Below the pieces are notes generated by a model. It was not told the DNA's origin and ran no database searches. It saw nothing but the letters and a program-made list of their open reading frames with translations. A stretch of 64,000 nt of DNA, taken from Streptomyces durmitorensis (GTDB taxonomy: Bacteria > Actinomycetota > Actinomycetes > Streptomycetales > Streptomycetaceae). Shown one piece after another: positions 50,457-58,779 of the stretch. The stretch is from contig NZ_CP097289.1 in assembly GCF_023498005.1 (NCBI RefSeq), positions 558,001-622,000 on the forward strand, read 5' to 3'. The translations under genes were made by a program, and so were the position numbers. Numbering within the stretch: the first letter of the stretch is position 1; every line of letters begins with the position of its first letter.

Positions 50457-52433
50457 TCACGGGGCCAGGCCGACACCGCCCCGTTCACGTCCCGGCTCGG
50501 CGGCAGGCATCTCACGTGCCGTCAGGGCCTCGCGCGAGGGCACTCCGTCCAGGTCTCCCCCTCGTACTGCGGGAGAACGGAGGCGATCACCGGGGCGGTC
50601 GGGCGGGACCGGCTCGGATCCGTCACAGCAGCCGACCTCGGCGTACCGCTTGTGGACATCGCCGTGCCCGGTCGAGTCCGGCGAGGGCCGTCGGCCGTTG
50701 CCCTTCTCCCCGTCATTCTTCTTCCCGTCATTCTTCTCCCCGACATTCTTCTTCCCGTCGCCCTTCTTCCCGTCACCCCTCGGCCCCGGCCTCTGCTCTC
50801 CGGGTAACGCCGGCTCGCAGGTCGGGCCGGCGCAGACCTCGCCGTCCGCGTGCGGTCTGTCAGGGCCCGCCTTCACCGAGGGGCCGCTCCTTCCGTCGAT
50901 CGAGCGTGTGTCCGGGGATGGGGATGTCGTCGAGGTGTCGAGCATCCATCGCTGGTCGGCGGAGCCGTCACGAACCTTGACCACGACATCCGCGCCCTTG
51001 CGCGAGGAGGCAGGCGTGACCGCAAGACCTTCGTGCCACCGGGGCAGCAACTCCCCCAGCACGGTCAGGTCGTAGCGCACCTCATCGGCACGCGCGTCCG
51101 AAGGCGCCACACATCTGCCGAGGGTGACCACTCCGTCGTTCGCGTGGGAGTCCAGGCAGAGATCGGGACGGGCGACGCTGCTCAGCAGTCCGTTCTTCGC
51201 GTACGACCACTGCTGATCCGCCTCGTCCGAGCACTCGGCCAGCTTCGTCTCGGCACCGGGCCTGGCTTTGCCGCCCCGGATGTCGAGGCAGAGCTCCGCC
51301 GCCACGTTGCGGAGTCTGCCCTGGTCGGACCGGTCGGGGTATCCCGCGGATGTGGGAGGGGGTGAGCCTGCGGGCGGCGCCTCGGGATCCGCGCTCGGGT
51401 GGGTTTCACGGCTTCCGGCCATGTCGGTCGGGGGCACGGACCCGCCGCTGCCGCCGTCACCCGACGAGAGGATGGCGACGAGCACGGTCGCGAGCAGTGC
51501 GGCGGACCCCAGGACCGCTCCGGTGCGCAGCGCCTTGGAGTACGTCCGCGCGGGCCCGAGCGCACCGCCCGGCAGGGGGATGCGCGACGGAGGGCGATGG
51601 CGTCCGCCGCTGCCCGAGTGCCTGCCGCCGCGTCCGGCGGCTGCTCCGCCACGCGTCGCCGGGCGCCCGCGCCCCGGCCTCGACTCCAGGTACCGCCGGG
51701 CGCCCCAGCCGAGTACCGCTTCGGCGAGAAGAGTGTCCAACCCACTCTCGACAAGGCCGAGTTGGTCGGAAACGTCACGGCAGTGGCCACACTCCGACAG
51801 ATGGTGTTGAACATCGGGCAGTAAGGCGCCACCGCGGCGAATCGTGACGTCGAGGAGTCGGTTGTAGAGGGGGCATTCCTTGGTAGGTGCAAGTTCCCGG
51901 TGGGCGCGGACGATGCCTGCCCGGAATTGTTCACGCGCCTGCTCAAGGGCGTCGACCGCGAGGTCGGCGCTCAAGCCCGACAAACCAGCGGGTATGGATA
52001 TGTGCTCGGCCTCGACCGCGGTGTGCCACAGCAGGCACTGGGCAACTCCTGGAAGAGCCCAGAAGGAACGCGCGGCGAGTTGCCGCTTCGTGGGCGTCAT
52101 GGAGGTCGCCGCCCGCATGCCGCGACCGCCGGTCGGTTTGCGGAGTTCCGGCATGAGAGCGGATATGCGGTCGTCGACGCACCATCCCCTGACCGTCTCC
52201 CTGACGGTCACGAGGAGAAGGGGGCGCAGGGCACCGCCCGGCTCGCCACGCGCCATGTGCCCGAGCACCTGATGGAAGGATGCCGCGGCGACCATCGAGG
52301 CCGAACTCGCCCAAGTGGCGAGGCAGATGGCCGAGTAGTCGTGCGCCGACTGCCAGTGCCGCGCGAGCAGGAGGGCGACGGGCTGGTCCGACTCTTCCTC
52401 TGTCCGGCCTCGCAGTCGGGCGGCGAGGCTCAT
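50457..52433 (-). CDS. Sigma-like/zinc-finger membrane protein with ricin-type lectin domain
   Basis: 658 residues in an unusual order. Residues 15-180 look like the helical region-2-like module of certain Streptomyces sigma proteins (LLLARHWQSAHDYSAICLAT). An anti-sigma-like zinc motif follows, H211-x3-C215-x2-C218. A basic linker leads to one membrane helix (about 305-322). Outside the cell is a Pro/Ser stalk and a ricin B-type beta-trefoil (about 375-510: LCLDIRGGKA, QQWSYAKNG, LCLDSHANDG). The tail has five-residue D-G-K-K repeats. It may couple carbohydrate sensing to transcription, which is inference. ATG 52433 is the likely start, and the last 80 residues look less conserved. Confidence 0.72.
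   Translation of the reverse strand: MSLAARLRGRTEEESDQPVALLLARHWQSAHDYSAICLATWASSASMVAAASFHQVLGHMARGEPGGALRPLLLVTVRETVRGWCVDDRISALMPELRKPTGGRGMRAATSMTPTKRQLAARSFWALPGVAQCLLWHTAVEAEHISIPAGLSGLSADLAVDALEQAREQFRAGIVRAHRELAPTKECPLYNRLLDVTIRRGGALLPDVQHHLSECGHCRDVSDQLGLVESGLDTLLAEAVLGWGARRYLESRPGRGRPATRGGAAAGRGGRHSGSGGRHRPPSRIPLPGGALGPARTYSKALRTGAVLGSAALLATVLVAILSSGDGGSGGSVPPTDMAGSRETHPSADPEAPPAGSPPPTSAGYPDRSDQGRLRNVAAELCLDIRGGKARPGAETKLAECSDEADQQWSYAKNGLLSSVARPDLCLDSHANDGVVTLGRCVAPSDARADEVRYDLTVLGELLPRWHEGLAVTPASSRKGADVVVKVRDGSADQRWMLDTSTTSPSPDTRSIDGRSGPSVKAGPDRPHADGEVCAGPTCEPALPGEQRPGPRGDGKKGDGKKNVGEKNDGKKNDGEKGNGRRPSPDSTGHGDVHKRYAEVGCCDGSEPVPPDRPGDRLRSPAVRGGDLDGVPSREALTAREMPAAEPGRERGGVGLAP
50692..50790. 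repeat. 15-bp imperfect repeats encoding a D-G-K-K tail
   Basis: Variants of CCCGTCATTCTTCTT recur about six times on the plus strand. On the coding (minus) strand they give KK-x-DG units in the C-terminal tail of the ricin-domain protein. Prone to slippage. Confidence 0.6.
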
Positions 52434-52991
52434 GTCGGATTCCGCGTGGCTCACGCCGGGACGAGGGGGGTGGGACGGGCGTGGGGGGTGGGGCGGTTGC
52501 ACAGAACCTTTTCCTTCCAAACCGAAGGACGGCACACGGGATATCGGGCCCATCGAAATGCGGGCGGCTGATTGGTGCATACCTGGGACTCGCCAAGGCG
52601 GGAATTAGATCAACGAACCACGAGACTCAGCCTCGATACTGCACCGCGACACTGTCCGAATACGGCCAACTGACGACCTTTTGGGTCGACGACCGGCACG
52701 AAATCGCGAACAGGAAAAGCGGTCCTGACCATTGCCTCGGCGCGAGGACGCTCACCTTGACACAGGCGACTCACGGGAAACAAGAAGTTCGAGCGACATC
52801 CATTCAAGTCGAGAGAGGACGGCCGACGTTACCGGCAGTACTCGCACCCGCTTTCGAAGAATGTCGCGGATCCCCCTCCCGGGAGGGCCTCAACCGCAGC
52901 CATGGAAGGCCCACTTGCACTCGCGTCCACGCCAACTCCCTTACGCACGCGCCCTCTTCCCCGCTCGCCCATCAGCAGCACGCCCCCCCCC
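52434..52991. other. 558-base intergenic region, moderately AT-rich, no supported gene
   Basis: Lies upstream of the ricin-domain gene and downstream of the cupin gene. 52490-52860 is AT-richer than the surroundings. Short open frames (for example minus 52610-52807) lack ribosome sites and family-like sequence. Presumably regulatory for the ricin-domain gene; no promoter pair is convincing. Confidence 0.4.
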
Positions 52992-53498
52992 TCACCTGCC
53001 CCACGAGGCAGCGAGCGCGTTCCGCCAGACGGGGCTGTCCACATAGTGGTTGTCGTAGCGCTCCGAGGACTCCGCGATCTTCTTCGGGTCACTCTCGCCG
53101 CGCATGACGCTGCCCAGCAGGCGCAGGTAGTCGAAGCGGGCCATGCCGGGCGTGAAGATGAACAGGACGTCCGCCTCGCAGCCCGGAGCCGCGGCGAAGG
53201 CGTGCGGAGTGTGCGGGGGCACGGCGAGGAAGTCGCCGGCCTTCAGGACGGTGATCTCCTCGCCCACCAAGACCTGGAGGGAGCCACTGATCACGAAGAA
53301 GAGTTCCGTCGCCTTGGTGTGGAAGTGCGCGGGAGCCCCGACGGCCCCCGCGGCGAACGTGGAGCGGTACACGGTGAACCCGCCGTCCGGCCCGTCCGTG
53401 TCGGCCAGCAGCGTCATCACACTGCTCGGATCGGCGGAGGTCTCGGCCTCCGCGGCGCGGGTGAGGAGGGCGGCGAAGTCGGTGTTCTTGCTGCTCAT
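52992..53498 (-). CDS. Cupin domain protein
   Basis: 168 residues with one cupin barrel. Metal ligands are in AHFHTKATELFFVISGSLQV (H-x-H, E) and PPHTPHAFAA (H), the standard two-motif pattern. A C-terminal helical part (SDPKKIAESSERYDNHYVD) resembles quercetin-dioxygenase-like Streptomyces cupins. Probably a small metal-dependent enzyme or binding protein. ATG 53498 follows AAGGGGA. Confidence 0.87.
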   Translation of the reverse strand: MSSKNTDFAALLTRAAEAETSADPSSVMTLLADTDGPDGGFTVYRSTFAAGAVGAPAHFHTKATELFFVISGSLQVLVGEEITVLKAGDFLAVPPHTPHAFAAAPGCEADVLFIFTPGMARFDYLRLLGSVMRGESDPKKIAESSERYDNHYVDSPVWRNALAASWGR

Positions 53499-53656
53499 GG
53501 TGGTGTCCCCTTCGATTCGACAGCGGACCCGCTGTCGTTGTGATCACCACTCTACGAAGCCGAAAGACCTGCCACGGAGTGCAATTCACCGCCGAAAAGT
53601 GAGGTCAATTCTCCGGTATGCCACCCTGATCCACCAGACCGTTCCGCGACCACTGT

Positions 53657-54262
53657 TCAGGCATCACCCCTCAGCCAATCCCGCTGGATCTCGCGGGCGA
53701 GGGCGCGGCGCACGGAAGCCGAGCCGGGGGCGGTGACGTTCTCGGGGATGTCGAGACGGCGGCTGATCTCGTCGTACGCGTGCCGGTGGCTGCCCGGCAG
53801 TTGCACCTGATGCTGCCTCAGGTCCTCTTCGAGGAGGCGCCGCAGCTCGTCGACGTTCTGGGGCGTGAAGCGCTTCCTTCCCCGGACGAGGGCATGGACG
53901 TAACGCGCGCAGTGCGCTCCGTCGTCCAAGGTCTCGGAGACTTCCTCGGCCAGGCCCCACAGGCGCCCCTCCAGCCAGGGGAGGTCTCGCTGGTCGAGGT
54001 GGAGATCCATCGGCGGCAGGAGGCGCTCGTCCGTCCGGGACTTCGCCATCTGCTTGGACACCGCGGGCTGGCTCATGTCCGCGAGCTCGGCGATCTTGTC
54101 CTGCGTCCAGCCGAAGCCGGCGAACAGCTGGATCATTTCCGCGCGCAACTTCCGCATCTCCTCGCCCGCGCGGATGACCTCGTTCATGCCGGCGAGCATC
54201 CGCTCGGCCTGCCCCTCGGTCAGCGCCCCGGCGTTCTGGTGAGTGTCCTCTTCAGCTGCCAT
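53657..54262 (-). CDS. Sigma-70 region 4-like HTH DNA-binding protein
   Basis: 201 residues. A helical head leads to an HTH, AGFGWTQDKIAELADMSQPA, then VSKQMAKSR. The C-terminal half is helical and charged, without a known ligand domain. ATG 54262 begins the conserved sequence; the frame is open far upstream but unlike protein there. It is divergent from an alpha/beta-hydrolase gene with 90 bases of operator-like repeats between, so it probably regulates itself and the hydrolase. Confidence 0.8.
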   Translation of the reverse strand: MAAEEDTHQNAGALTEGQAERMLAGMNEVIRAGEEMRKLRAEMIQLFAGFGWTQDKIAELADMSQPAVSKQMAKSRTDERLLPPMDLHLDQRDLPWLEGRLWGLAEEVSETLDDGAHCARYVHALVRGRKRFTPQNVDELRRLLEEDLRQHQVQLPGSHRHAYDEISRRLDIPENVTAPGSASVRRALAREIQRDWLRGDA

Positions 54263-54267
54263 GCCTC

Positions 54268-54334
54268 GGTTATACCGTCCAGCCGCTCTGGCGCCATAAC
54301 CAGGTTCCATAACGGGGTTGTATAACCCAGTTAT
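54268..54334. promoter_or_regulatory. Cluster of GTTAT/ATAAC half-sites in divergent promoter region
   Basis: GGTTATA (54268), ATAAC (54296), CATAAC (54308), TATAAC (54321) and GTTAT (54330) occur within 67 bases, including the near-palindrome GGGTTGTATAACCC (54315-54328). They probably form operators and -10 elements for both divergent genes. Confidence 0.6.
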
Positions 54335-54352
54335 GAGTGTCACGATCGGCGC

Positions 54353-55180
54353 ATGCCCACCTACTCCGCGCCTGACGGAACCCGACTCGCCTACCACCCG
54401 CAGGGAGACGGTGACCCCCTCGTGTGCATCCCGGGCGGTCCCGCGGATTCCCGCTACCTCGGCGATCTCGGCGGCCTGGCCGCGCACCGGCAGCTGATCG
54501 TTCTGGACAGTCGCGGTACCGGGCGGTCCGCGGTTCCCGAAGACCCCTCCTCCTACCGGTGCGACCGCCTCGTCGAGGACGTCGAGGCCCTGCGCGACCA
54601 CCTCGGACTCCCCCGGATGGACCTGCTCGGCCACTCCGGCGGCGCCAACGTCGCGACGCAGTACGCGGCCCGGTACCCACAGCGCCTCGGCAAGCTCGCC
54701 CTCATCAGCCCGGGGGCCCGAGCCGTCGGGGTGGCGATCACCGGTGACATGCGGCGCGAGATCGCTCAACTGCGCAGGAACGAACCGTGGTTCCCGTCCG
54801 CGTTCACCGCCCTGGAGGCGATCACCGAAGGCACCGGCACCGACTGGGAGGCCATCAGCCCCTTCTTCTACGGCCGCTGGGACACCGCCGCACAGCAGCA
54901 TCACGCGGCCGGTCGGCCGGGCAACGAGGAAGCCGTCGCCGGTTTCGCGGCGGAGGGTGCCTTCGACGTGGAGACCACACGTGCGCGGCTCGCCCGCTGC
55001 GAGATGCCCGTCCTGCTGCTCACCGGGGAGTTCGACGTGAACAGCCCCCCTCGGCCGGTGGCCGAGTTCGCGGCGCTGTTCCGCGACGCGACTCCCGTGG
55101 TGCAGCCGGCAGCGGGTCACTATCCCTGGCTCGACGACGCAGAACAGTTCCGGACGACCACCGCGGCGTTCCTCGCGTAG
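54353..55180 (+). CDS. Alpha/beta hydrolase
   Basis: 275 residues with the alpha/beta-hydrolase fold. The oxyanion region is VCIPGGPADSRYL, the nucleophile elbow is LLGHSGGANVA (Ser in GHSGG), the acid is near LLTGEFDVNSPPRP and the histidine is in AAGHYPWLDD. The GGP-A-x-S motif is like proline iminopeptidases, so peptidase or esterase activity is possible. The start is ATG 54353. Regulated with the divergent HTH gene. Confidence 0.9.
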   Translation: MPTYSAPDGTRLAYHPQGDGDPLVCIPGGPADSRYLGDLGGLAAHRQLIVLDSRGTGRSAVPEDPSSYRCDRLVEDVEALRDHLGLPRMDLLGHSGGANVATQYAARYPQRLGKLALISPGARAVGVAITGDMRREIAQLRRNEPWFPSAFTALEAITEGTGTDWEAISPFFYGRWDTAAQQHHAAGRPGNEEAVAGFAAEGAFDVETTRARLARCEMPVLLLTGEFDVNSPPRPVAEFAALFRDATPVVQPAAGHYPWLDDAEQFRTTTAAFLA

Positions 55181-55252
55181 TCCCTCCCGCCCTCGGCGTG
55201 AAGGCATGTGGTGGACGCGTGTGACGGGCCGAATTCGGGTCAGACGGGGATC

Positions 55253-56836
55253 ATGACGCGCTTCGCAACGGTAGGTCTGCTGGCGGCCTGCGCGGTCGGC
55301 AGTGTGCTGCTCGCCGTCCTGGCATCCCCGTGGTGGTGGCTCGCCGCGGCCCCTTTCGTGGCCGTGGCGCTGACCGGGCTGTACGACCTTGTCCAGAGGC
55401 GGCACTCCGTGCTGCGGAACTACCCCGTGCTCGGCCATCTGCGCTTCCTCATGGAAACGCTGCGCCCGGAGCTGCAGCAGTACTTCGTGGAGCGCAACTA
55501 CGACGGCAGGCCCTACGACCGCGACACCCGCAGCATCGTCTACGAACGGGCCAAGGGTGTCGACGCCGAGGAACCGTTCGGCACCGAGCGCGACATGGAC
55601 GCGCGCGGCTACGAATTCCTCGTGCCGTCCATGGCCCCGTCGAACGTGCCCGACGAGCCGCCCCGCGTCCGGGTCGGCGGGCCCGACTGCACCCAGGCGT
55701 ACGACATGGCGCTCCTCAATGTCTCGGCGATGAGTTTCGGCTCGCTCTCCTCCCACGCCGTCCTGGCCCTGAACACGGGTGCGGAACGCGGCGGATTCGC
55801 ACACGACACCGGCGAGGGCGGCCTGTCCACCTACCATCTGCGCCCCGGCGGCGACCTCGTCTGGGAGATCGGTACCGGCTACTTCGGCTGCCGCACCCGT
55901 GACGGAGACTTCGACGCGCGGCAGTTCGCCGAGAAGGCCGCCCACCCCTCCGTGCGCTGCGTGTCCCTCAAGATGTCACAGGGCGCGAAACCGGGAATCG
56001 GAGGCGTCCTGCCCGGCAGCAAGGTCAACGCCGAGATCGCCTCGGTACGCGGCGTGCCCGAAGGCGAGACGGTCGTCTCGCCGCCGTACCACCGCGTGTT
56101 CTCCACCCCTCGCGAGCTCGTCCACTTCCTCGCCCGGATGCGGGAACTGACGGACGGCAAACCGGTGGGATTCAAGCTGTGTCCCGGATCCCGGACACAG
56201 TTCCTCGCCGTGTGCAAAGCCATGGCCGAAGAGGAGATCACGCCGGACTTCATCGTGGTGGACGGCGCTGAGGGCGGCACGGGCGCGGCGCCGCTCGAAT
56301 TCGCCGACAACCTCGGCATGCCGCTCACCGAGGGCCTCTTCACCGTGCACAGCGCCCTGACGGGCACGGGCCTGCGGAGCCGGATCCGCATCGGGGCCAG
56401 CGGCAAGGTGGCGACGGGCTCCGACATCGTCAAGCGCCTCGTCATGGGCGCCGACTACACCAACGCGGCCCGCGCGATGATGTTCGCCGTCGGCTGCATC
56501 CAGGCCCAGCGCTGTCACACCAACCGCTGCCCGACCGGCGTCACCACCCAGGACCCGCATCGCGCCCGCGCCCTCGACGTCGTGGACAAGGCCGCACGCG
56601 TCACGCGCTATCAGCAGGCCACGGTCCACAGCGCGCTGCAGATCATGGCCGCGATGGGCGTGCGCGACGCCGCGGAGCTGGGTCCGCATCTGCTGCGGCG
56701 CCGCGAGGACCAGGGACGCTTCAGGTCGTACGCCGAGCTGTACGACTGGCTGTCCCCCGGCGAACTGCTCGCAGCGCCACCCGAGAGCTGGGCCGCCGAC
56801 TGGCATGCAGCGCGGCCGGACACCTTCGCCGCCTGA
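55253..56836 (+). CDS. FMN-binding glutamate synthase family protein
   Basis: 527 residues. Two N-terminal membrane helices (about 5-45) precede the FMN-barrel of the glutamate synthase central family: NVSAMSFGSLSSHAV, HDTGEGGLSTYHL, MSQGAKPGIGGVLPG, VVDGAEGGTGAAPLE. The iron-sulfur cysteines are in CIQAQRCHTNRCPTG. It lacks the amidotransferase domain of true GltB, so its reaction is uncertain, possibly ammonia- or other-donor-dependent. ATG 55253 follows GGGGA. Single gene. Confidence 0.9.
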   Translation: MTRFATVGLLAACAVGSVLLAVLASPWWWLAAAPFVAVALTGLYDLVQRRHSVLRNYPVLGHLRFLMETLRPELQQYFVERNYDGRPYDRDTRSIVYERAKGVDAEEPFGTERDMDARGYEFLVPSMAPSNVPDEPPRVRVGGPDCTQAYDMALLNVSAMSFGSLSSHAVLALNTGAERGGFAHDTGEGGLSTYHLRPGGDLVWEIGTGYFGCRTRDGDFDARQFAEKAAHPSVRCVSLKMSQGAKPGIGGVLPGSKVNAEIASVRGVPEGETVVSPPYHRVFSTPRELVHFLARMRELTDGKPVGFKLCPGSRTQFLAVCKAMAEEEITPDFIVVDGAEGGTGAAPLEFADNLGMPLTEGLFTVHSALTGTGLRSRIRIGASGKVATGSDIVKRLVMGADYTNAARAMMFAVGCIQAQRCHTNRCPTGVTTQDPHRARALDVVDKAARVTRYQQATVHSALQIMAAMGVRDAAELGPHLLRRREDQGRFRSYAELYDWLSPGELLAAPPESWAADWHAARPDTFAA

Positions 56837-57136
56837 CGCGCCCCTTCTCGCGCCGCGTCAGCGGAACCGAGCGAAACGGAAGGCTCGCCACGTATTGGCG
56901 GCGCCAAGTCGGGCACTCGGTCAGGGTCCCGCGAACCTCCGCGTCCGGAAGCACGTGAACAAATGGCCACACCGGCACATAAGCCGCAAGATGGACACGA
57001 TGCCGACGCACTGCCGAATCCGCCCAGCGACCAACCACGAGCCACGAGCACACCGCCCGCACACGGCCCTTCGCAGCTGCTGACCCGGACCTTCGCGGCG
57101 CAGAGAACACCACCCACCGAAAGGCACTCGTCACCC
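56837..57136. other. Intergenic region upstream of catalase
   Basis: 300 bases. It contains a 13-bp palindrome, TTGGCGGCGCCAA (56895-56907), that could be an operator. No FurA/CatR gene is adjacent. No other feature is recognised. Confidence 0.45.
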
Positions 57137-58657
57137 ATGAGCGACGTCACAGGCAAGGCGACCACCACGGACGCCGGCGTTCCGGTCGAGAGCGATGAGC
57201 ACTCGCTCACGGTCGGCGCCGGTGGGCCGATCCTCCTGCAGGACTCCTATCTGATCGAACAGATGGCGCAGTTCAACCGGGAGCGGATTCCTGAGCGGCA
57301 GCCGCACGCCAAGGGCAGCGGCGCCTTCGGCCACTTCGAGGTCACCGCGGACGTGAGCGCCTACACGAAGGCCGCCCTCTTCCAGCCGGGCACCCGGACC
57401 GACCTGGTGACGCGGTTCTCCACCGTCGCCGGTGAGCGCGGAAGCCCGGACACCTGGCGTGACCCGCGCGGATTCGCGGTAAAGTTCTACACCACCGAGG
57501 GCAACTACGACATGGTCGGGAACAACACCCCGGTCTTCTTCGTGAAGGACCCGATGAAGTTCCAGCACTTCATCCGGTCCCAGAAACGCCGGGCGGACAA
57601 CAACCTCCGCGACCACGACATGCAGTGGGACTTCTGGACCCTCTCCCCCGAGTCCGCCCACCAGGTCACGTGGCTGATGGGCGACCGAGGCATCCCGCGC
57701 ACCTGGCGCCACATGAACGGCTACACCTCGCACACGTACATGTGGATCAACGCGCAGGGCGAGCGGTTCTGGGTCAAGTACCACTTCAAGACCGACCAGG
57801 GCGTCGAACACTTCACCCAGCACGAGGCCGACCAGATGGCCGCGGCCGACACGGACTATCACACCCGGGATCTCTTCGAGCACATCCGGGACGGTGAGTA
57901 CCCCAGCTGGACGCTGCACGTGCAGGTCATGCCGTACGACGACGCTGCGACCTACCGCTTCAACCCGTTCGACCTGACCAAGGTGTGGCCGCATGCCGAC
58001 TACCCGCTGATCGAGGTCGGCAGGATGACCCTGGACCGCAACCCCACGGACAACCACGCCGAGATCGAGCAGGCGGCCTTCCAGCCGAACAACCTGGTCC
58101 CCGGCATCGGTCCGAGCCCCGACCGCATGCTCCTGGCGAGGCTGTTCTCCTACGCCGACGCACACCGCCACCGCATCGGCGGCAACTACCAGCAGCTGCC
58201 GGTCAACGCTCCCGTCGCGCCCCTGCGGACGTACTCCAAGGACGGGGCCATGGCCTACCGCAAGACGGAGGACCCGGTCTACGCGCCCAACTCCAAGGGC
58301 GGCCCGGCAGCCGACACCAGCCGCTACGCCCCGCCGAGCTGGTACGCGGACGGTGACATCACCCGCGCCGCCTACGTCGACCACGCCGAGGACGACGACT
58401 GGGGTCAGCCGGGCACCATGGTGCGCGAGGTCCTGGACGACGCCGCACGCGACCGTCTCGTGGACAACGTCGTCGGACACCTGCTCAACGGCGTGAGCGA
58501 GCCCGTGCTCGCCAGGGCCTTCGAGTACTGGTCGAACATCGACAAGTCCATCGGTGAGCGCATCGCGCAGGGAGTGCGCGCCAAGGCGGACGAGAAGGAC
58601 CCCAAGGCCGGGGAGCAGGCCAACCCGGCCCGCAGCAGCATGCAGGACAAGGCCTGA
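57137..58657 (+). CDS. katA: Catalase (monofunctional, heme)
   Basis: 506 residues, small-subunit catalase. The catalytic His is in [15 protein letters not shown] and the distal Asn is in [14 protein letters not shown]. The heme-ligand tyrosine is in [20 protein letters not shown]. It breaks hydrogen peroxide into water and oxygen. ATG 57137 has AAAGG about a dozen bases upstream; longer in-frame extensions are not catalase-like. A strong bidirectional terminator follows. Confidence 0.95.
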   Translation: MSDVTGKATTTDAGVPVESDEHSLTVGAGGPILLQDSYLIEQMAQFNRERIPERQPHAKGSGAFGHFEVTADVSAYTKAALFQPGTRTDLVTRFSTVAGERGSPDTWRDPRGFAVKFYTTEGNYDMVGNNTPVFFVKDPMKFQHFIRSQKRRADNNLRDHDMQWDFWTLSPESAHQVTWLMGDRGIPRTWRHMNGYTSHTYMWINAQGERFWVKYHFKTDQGVEHFTQHEADQMAAADTDYHTRDLFEHIRDGEYPSWTLHVQVMPYDDAATYRFNPFDLTKVWPHADYPLIEVGRMTLDRNPTDNHAEIEQAAFQPNNLVPGIGPSPDRMLLARLFSYADAHRHRIGGNYQQLPVNAPVAPLRTYSKDGAMAYRKTEDPVYAPNSKGGPAADTSRYAPPSWYADGDITRAAYVDHAEDDDWGQPGTMVREVLDDAARDRLVDNVVGHLLNGVSEPVLARAFEYWSNIDKSIGERIAQGVRAKADEKDPKAGEQANPARSSMQDKA

Positions 58658-58661
58658 CCTG

Positions 58662-58685
58662 CTCGCACTCGCACTCGCACTCGCA
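58662..58685. repeat. Hexamer repeat CTCGCA x4
   Basis: Four exact tandem CTCGCA units begin four bases after the catalase stop. Confidence 0.8.
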
Positions 58686-58695
58686 CGACTGATGC

Positions 58696-58741
58696 TGCAT
58701 ACGTCTGCCGCTGCCTGGGAGGGCGGCGGCAGACGTATGCA
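58696..58741. terminator. Bidirectional terminator, 16-bp perfect stem
   Basis: TGCATACGTCTGCCGC (58696-58711) and GCGGCAGACGTATGCA (58726-58741) pair perfectly with a 14-base loop, between convergent katA and the phosphatase gene. Confidence 0.85.
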
Positions 58742-58779
58742 TGCGGTAGAGCCATGAAAGACCGTCCGAGCCGGGCGGG

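Noticed and set aside
52610..52807. Minus-strand 65-codon frame in the AT-rich gap
   Set aside because: No ribosome site and no family-like sequence; more likely regulatory DNA.
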